From assembly GCA_023388175.1 (NCBI GenBank), contig JAEWGT010000010.1:1-23858 (forward strand): 23,858 nucleotides of DNA, given 5' to 3'. The notes below the pieces were generated by a model. The model was not told the origin of the DNA and made no database searches. It saw only the letters and a list, made by a program, of their open reading frames with translations. This document shows positions 23,119 to 23,858 of the stretch, one piece after another. The first letter of the stretch is position 1. The number at the start of each line of letters is the position of its first letter. A program made the position numbers and the translations under genes. The stretch is from Pseudomonadota bacterium. Lineage in GTDB: Bacteria; Pseudomonadota; Alphaproteobacteria; Rhizobiales; Devosiaceae.

Positions 23119-23215
23119 GCAGCCCCAGACGGGGCTGCATCGTTCGATTGGTTAGGCCCGGCGGTCCGGACCCTGGAAAGCCTCGAATGGAAGACGAAGG
23201 CCGCCTCCCATTCGA
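23119..23215 (-). promoter_or_regulatory. Two stem-loops in the rpsB-tsf spacer
   Basis: On the transcribed strand an 8-base-pair stem (23208-23215 with 23183-23190, 17-base loop) begins 19 bases after the rpsB stop. A second perfect 8-base-pair stem with a 4-base loop (23131-23138 with 23119-23126) ends 14 bases before the tsf ATG. Neither is followed by a T-run. They look like a processing, attenuation or translational-control element in the rpsB-tsf mRNA. Confidence 0.45.
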
Positions 23216-23234
23216 AAGCACGGCAATACGAAAC

Positions 23235-23858
23235 TCAGTTGACGGCCTGCTCGCCTTCGGCCGGCAGGTCTTCGGCCGGAGCCTCGCTGGCTTCACCCAG
23301 ATCGGCGCCCAGGGCGCTGGAGGAGCGGCCGATGCCGTCGATGGCGGCGCGCGAGATCAGCGACACGTAGAGCTCGAGGGCCCGGCTGGCGTCGTCATTG
23401 CCCGGAATGGCGTAGTCGACCACATCCGGATCGCAGTTGGTATCGACGATGGCCACCACGGGAATGCCCAGGCGACGGGCTTCCTTGATCGCATTGGCTT
23501 CCTTGTTGGTGTCGATGACGAACAGCAAGTTGGGAAGGTTGCCCATGTCCTTGATGCCGCCCAGGTCGCGCTCCAGGCGCTCCTGCTCGCGGGACATCAT
23601 CAGGCGCTCCTTCTTGGTGCGCAGGGCAAGGTCAGCCTCGCTCATCGACTCCAGTTCGCGCAGGCGCGCGATGGAATTGGAGATGGTCTGCCAGTTGGTG
23701 AGCGTGCCGCCCAGCCAGCGGGAATTGACGTAATACTGCGCCGACTGCTTGGCGGCGTCGGCCACCAGCGGGGCGGCCTGGCGTTTGGTGCCCACGAACA
23801 GCACGCGGCCACCATCGGCCACGGTGTCGGAGACCAGTTGCAGCGCACGGCTCAGGGC
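23235..23858 (-). CDS. rpsB: 30S ribosomal protein S2 (5' end off the window)
   Basis: The visible 207 residues are the C-terminal part of ribosomal protein uS2. Diagnostic segments are GGRVLFVGTKRQA, YVNSRWLGGTLTNW, LPNLLFVIDTNKEANAIKEA and IPVVAIVDTNCDPD. The frame stays open to the window edge (ALSRALQLVSDTVADGG upstream), so about 50-60 N-terminal residues and the start lie outside. The end is an acidic, Ala/Glu-rich tail (EASEAPAEDLPAEGEQAVN), a common variable extension in this group. It is the first gene of the minus-strand translation and envelope run. Confidence 0.97.
   Translation of the reverse strand, partial: ALSRALQLVSDTVADGGRVLFVGTKRQAAPLVADAAKQSAQYYVNSRWLGGTLTNWQTISNSIARLRELESMSEADLALRTKKERLMMSREQERLERDLGGIKDMGNLPNLLFVIDTNKEANAIKEARRLGIPVVAIVDTNCDPDVVDYAIPGNDDASRALELYVSLISRAAIDGIGRSSSALGADLGEASEAPAEDLPAEGEQAVN

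Overview
The window looks like chromosomal DNA of an alphaproteobacterium of the order Hyphomicrobiales (Rhizobiales), possibly Devosia or a relative. This is inferred from GC-rich codon use, protein family resemblance and the gene order rpsB-tsf-pyrH-frr-uppS-cdsA-rseP-bamA-lpxD-fabZ-lpxA-lpxB / gltA / gltX / comEC. No search was run, so the genus is a guess. I see no tRNA, rRNA, insertion sequence, phage gene or CRISPR array.

Left part (1-6865): a sugar-acid and galactoside catabolic locus. A minus-strand IlvD/Edd dehydratase of the Caulobacter XylD type has a clear terminator behind it. It is divergent from a tight plus-strand operon: dgoK (2-keto-3-deoxygalactonate kinase), dgoA (KDPGal aldolase), an SMP-30 family lactonase and a GH42 beta-galactosidase. 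Together they outline an oxidative (De Ley-Doudoroff type) route: galactoside to galactose, galactono-lactone, galactonate, KDGal, KDPGal, then pyruvate and glyceraldehyde-3-phosphate. Galactose dehydrogenase, a transporter and a regulator are not in the window. The 283-base divergent spacer holds an imperfect inverted repeat that could be an operator.

Middle (6834-11927): comEC (minus) converges on and overlaps the beta-galactosidase gene. It is divergent from gltX, which is followed by gltA on the same strand. The gltA stop overlaps the lpxB stop on the opposite strand, and a textbook terminator for gltA lies inside the 3' end of lpxB.

Right part (11924-23858): one long minus-strand run of envelope and translation genes. 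Read in the direction of transcription it is rpsB (5' end off the window), tsf, pyrH, frr, uppS, cdsA, rseP, bamA, lpxD, fabZ, lpxA, lpxB. Several junctions overlap by 4 bases (lpxD/fabZ, fabZ/lpxA). The run couples translation factors to undecaprenyl and phospholipid precursor synthesis, outer-membrane protein assembly and lipid A synthesis. Two genes often found in this cluster elsewhere are absent from their usual slots: lpxI between lpxA and lpxB, and dxr between cdsA and rseP.

I found no convincing undescribed system. The points most worth checking are the XylD-type dehydratase in a galactonate locus, the missing lpxI, and RNA structures embedded in opposing genes or placed just before start codons.
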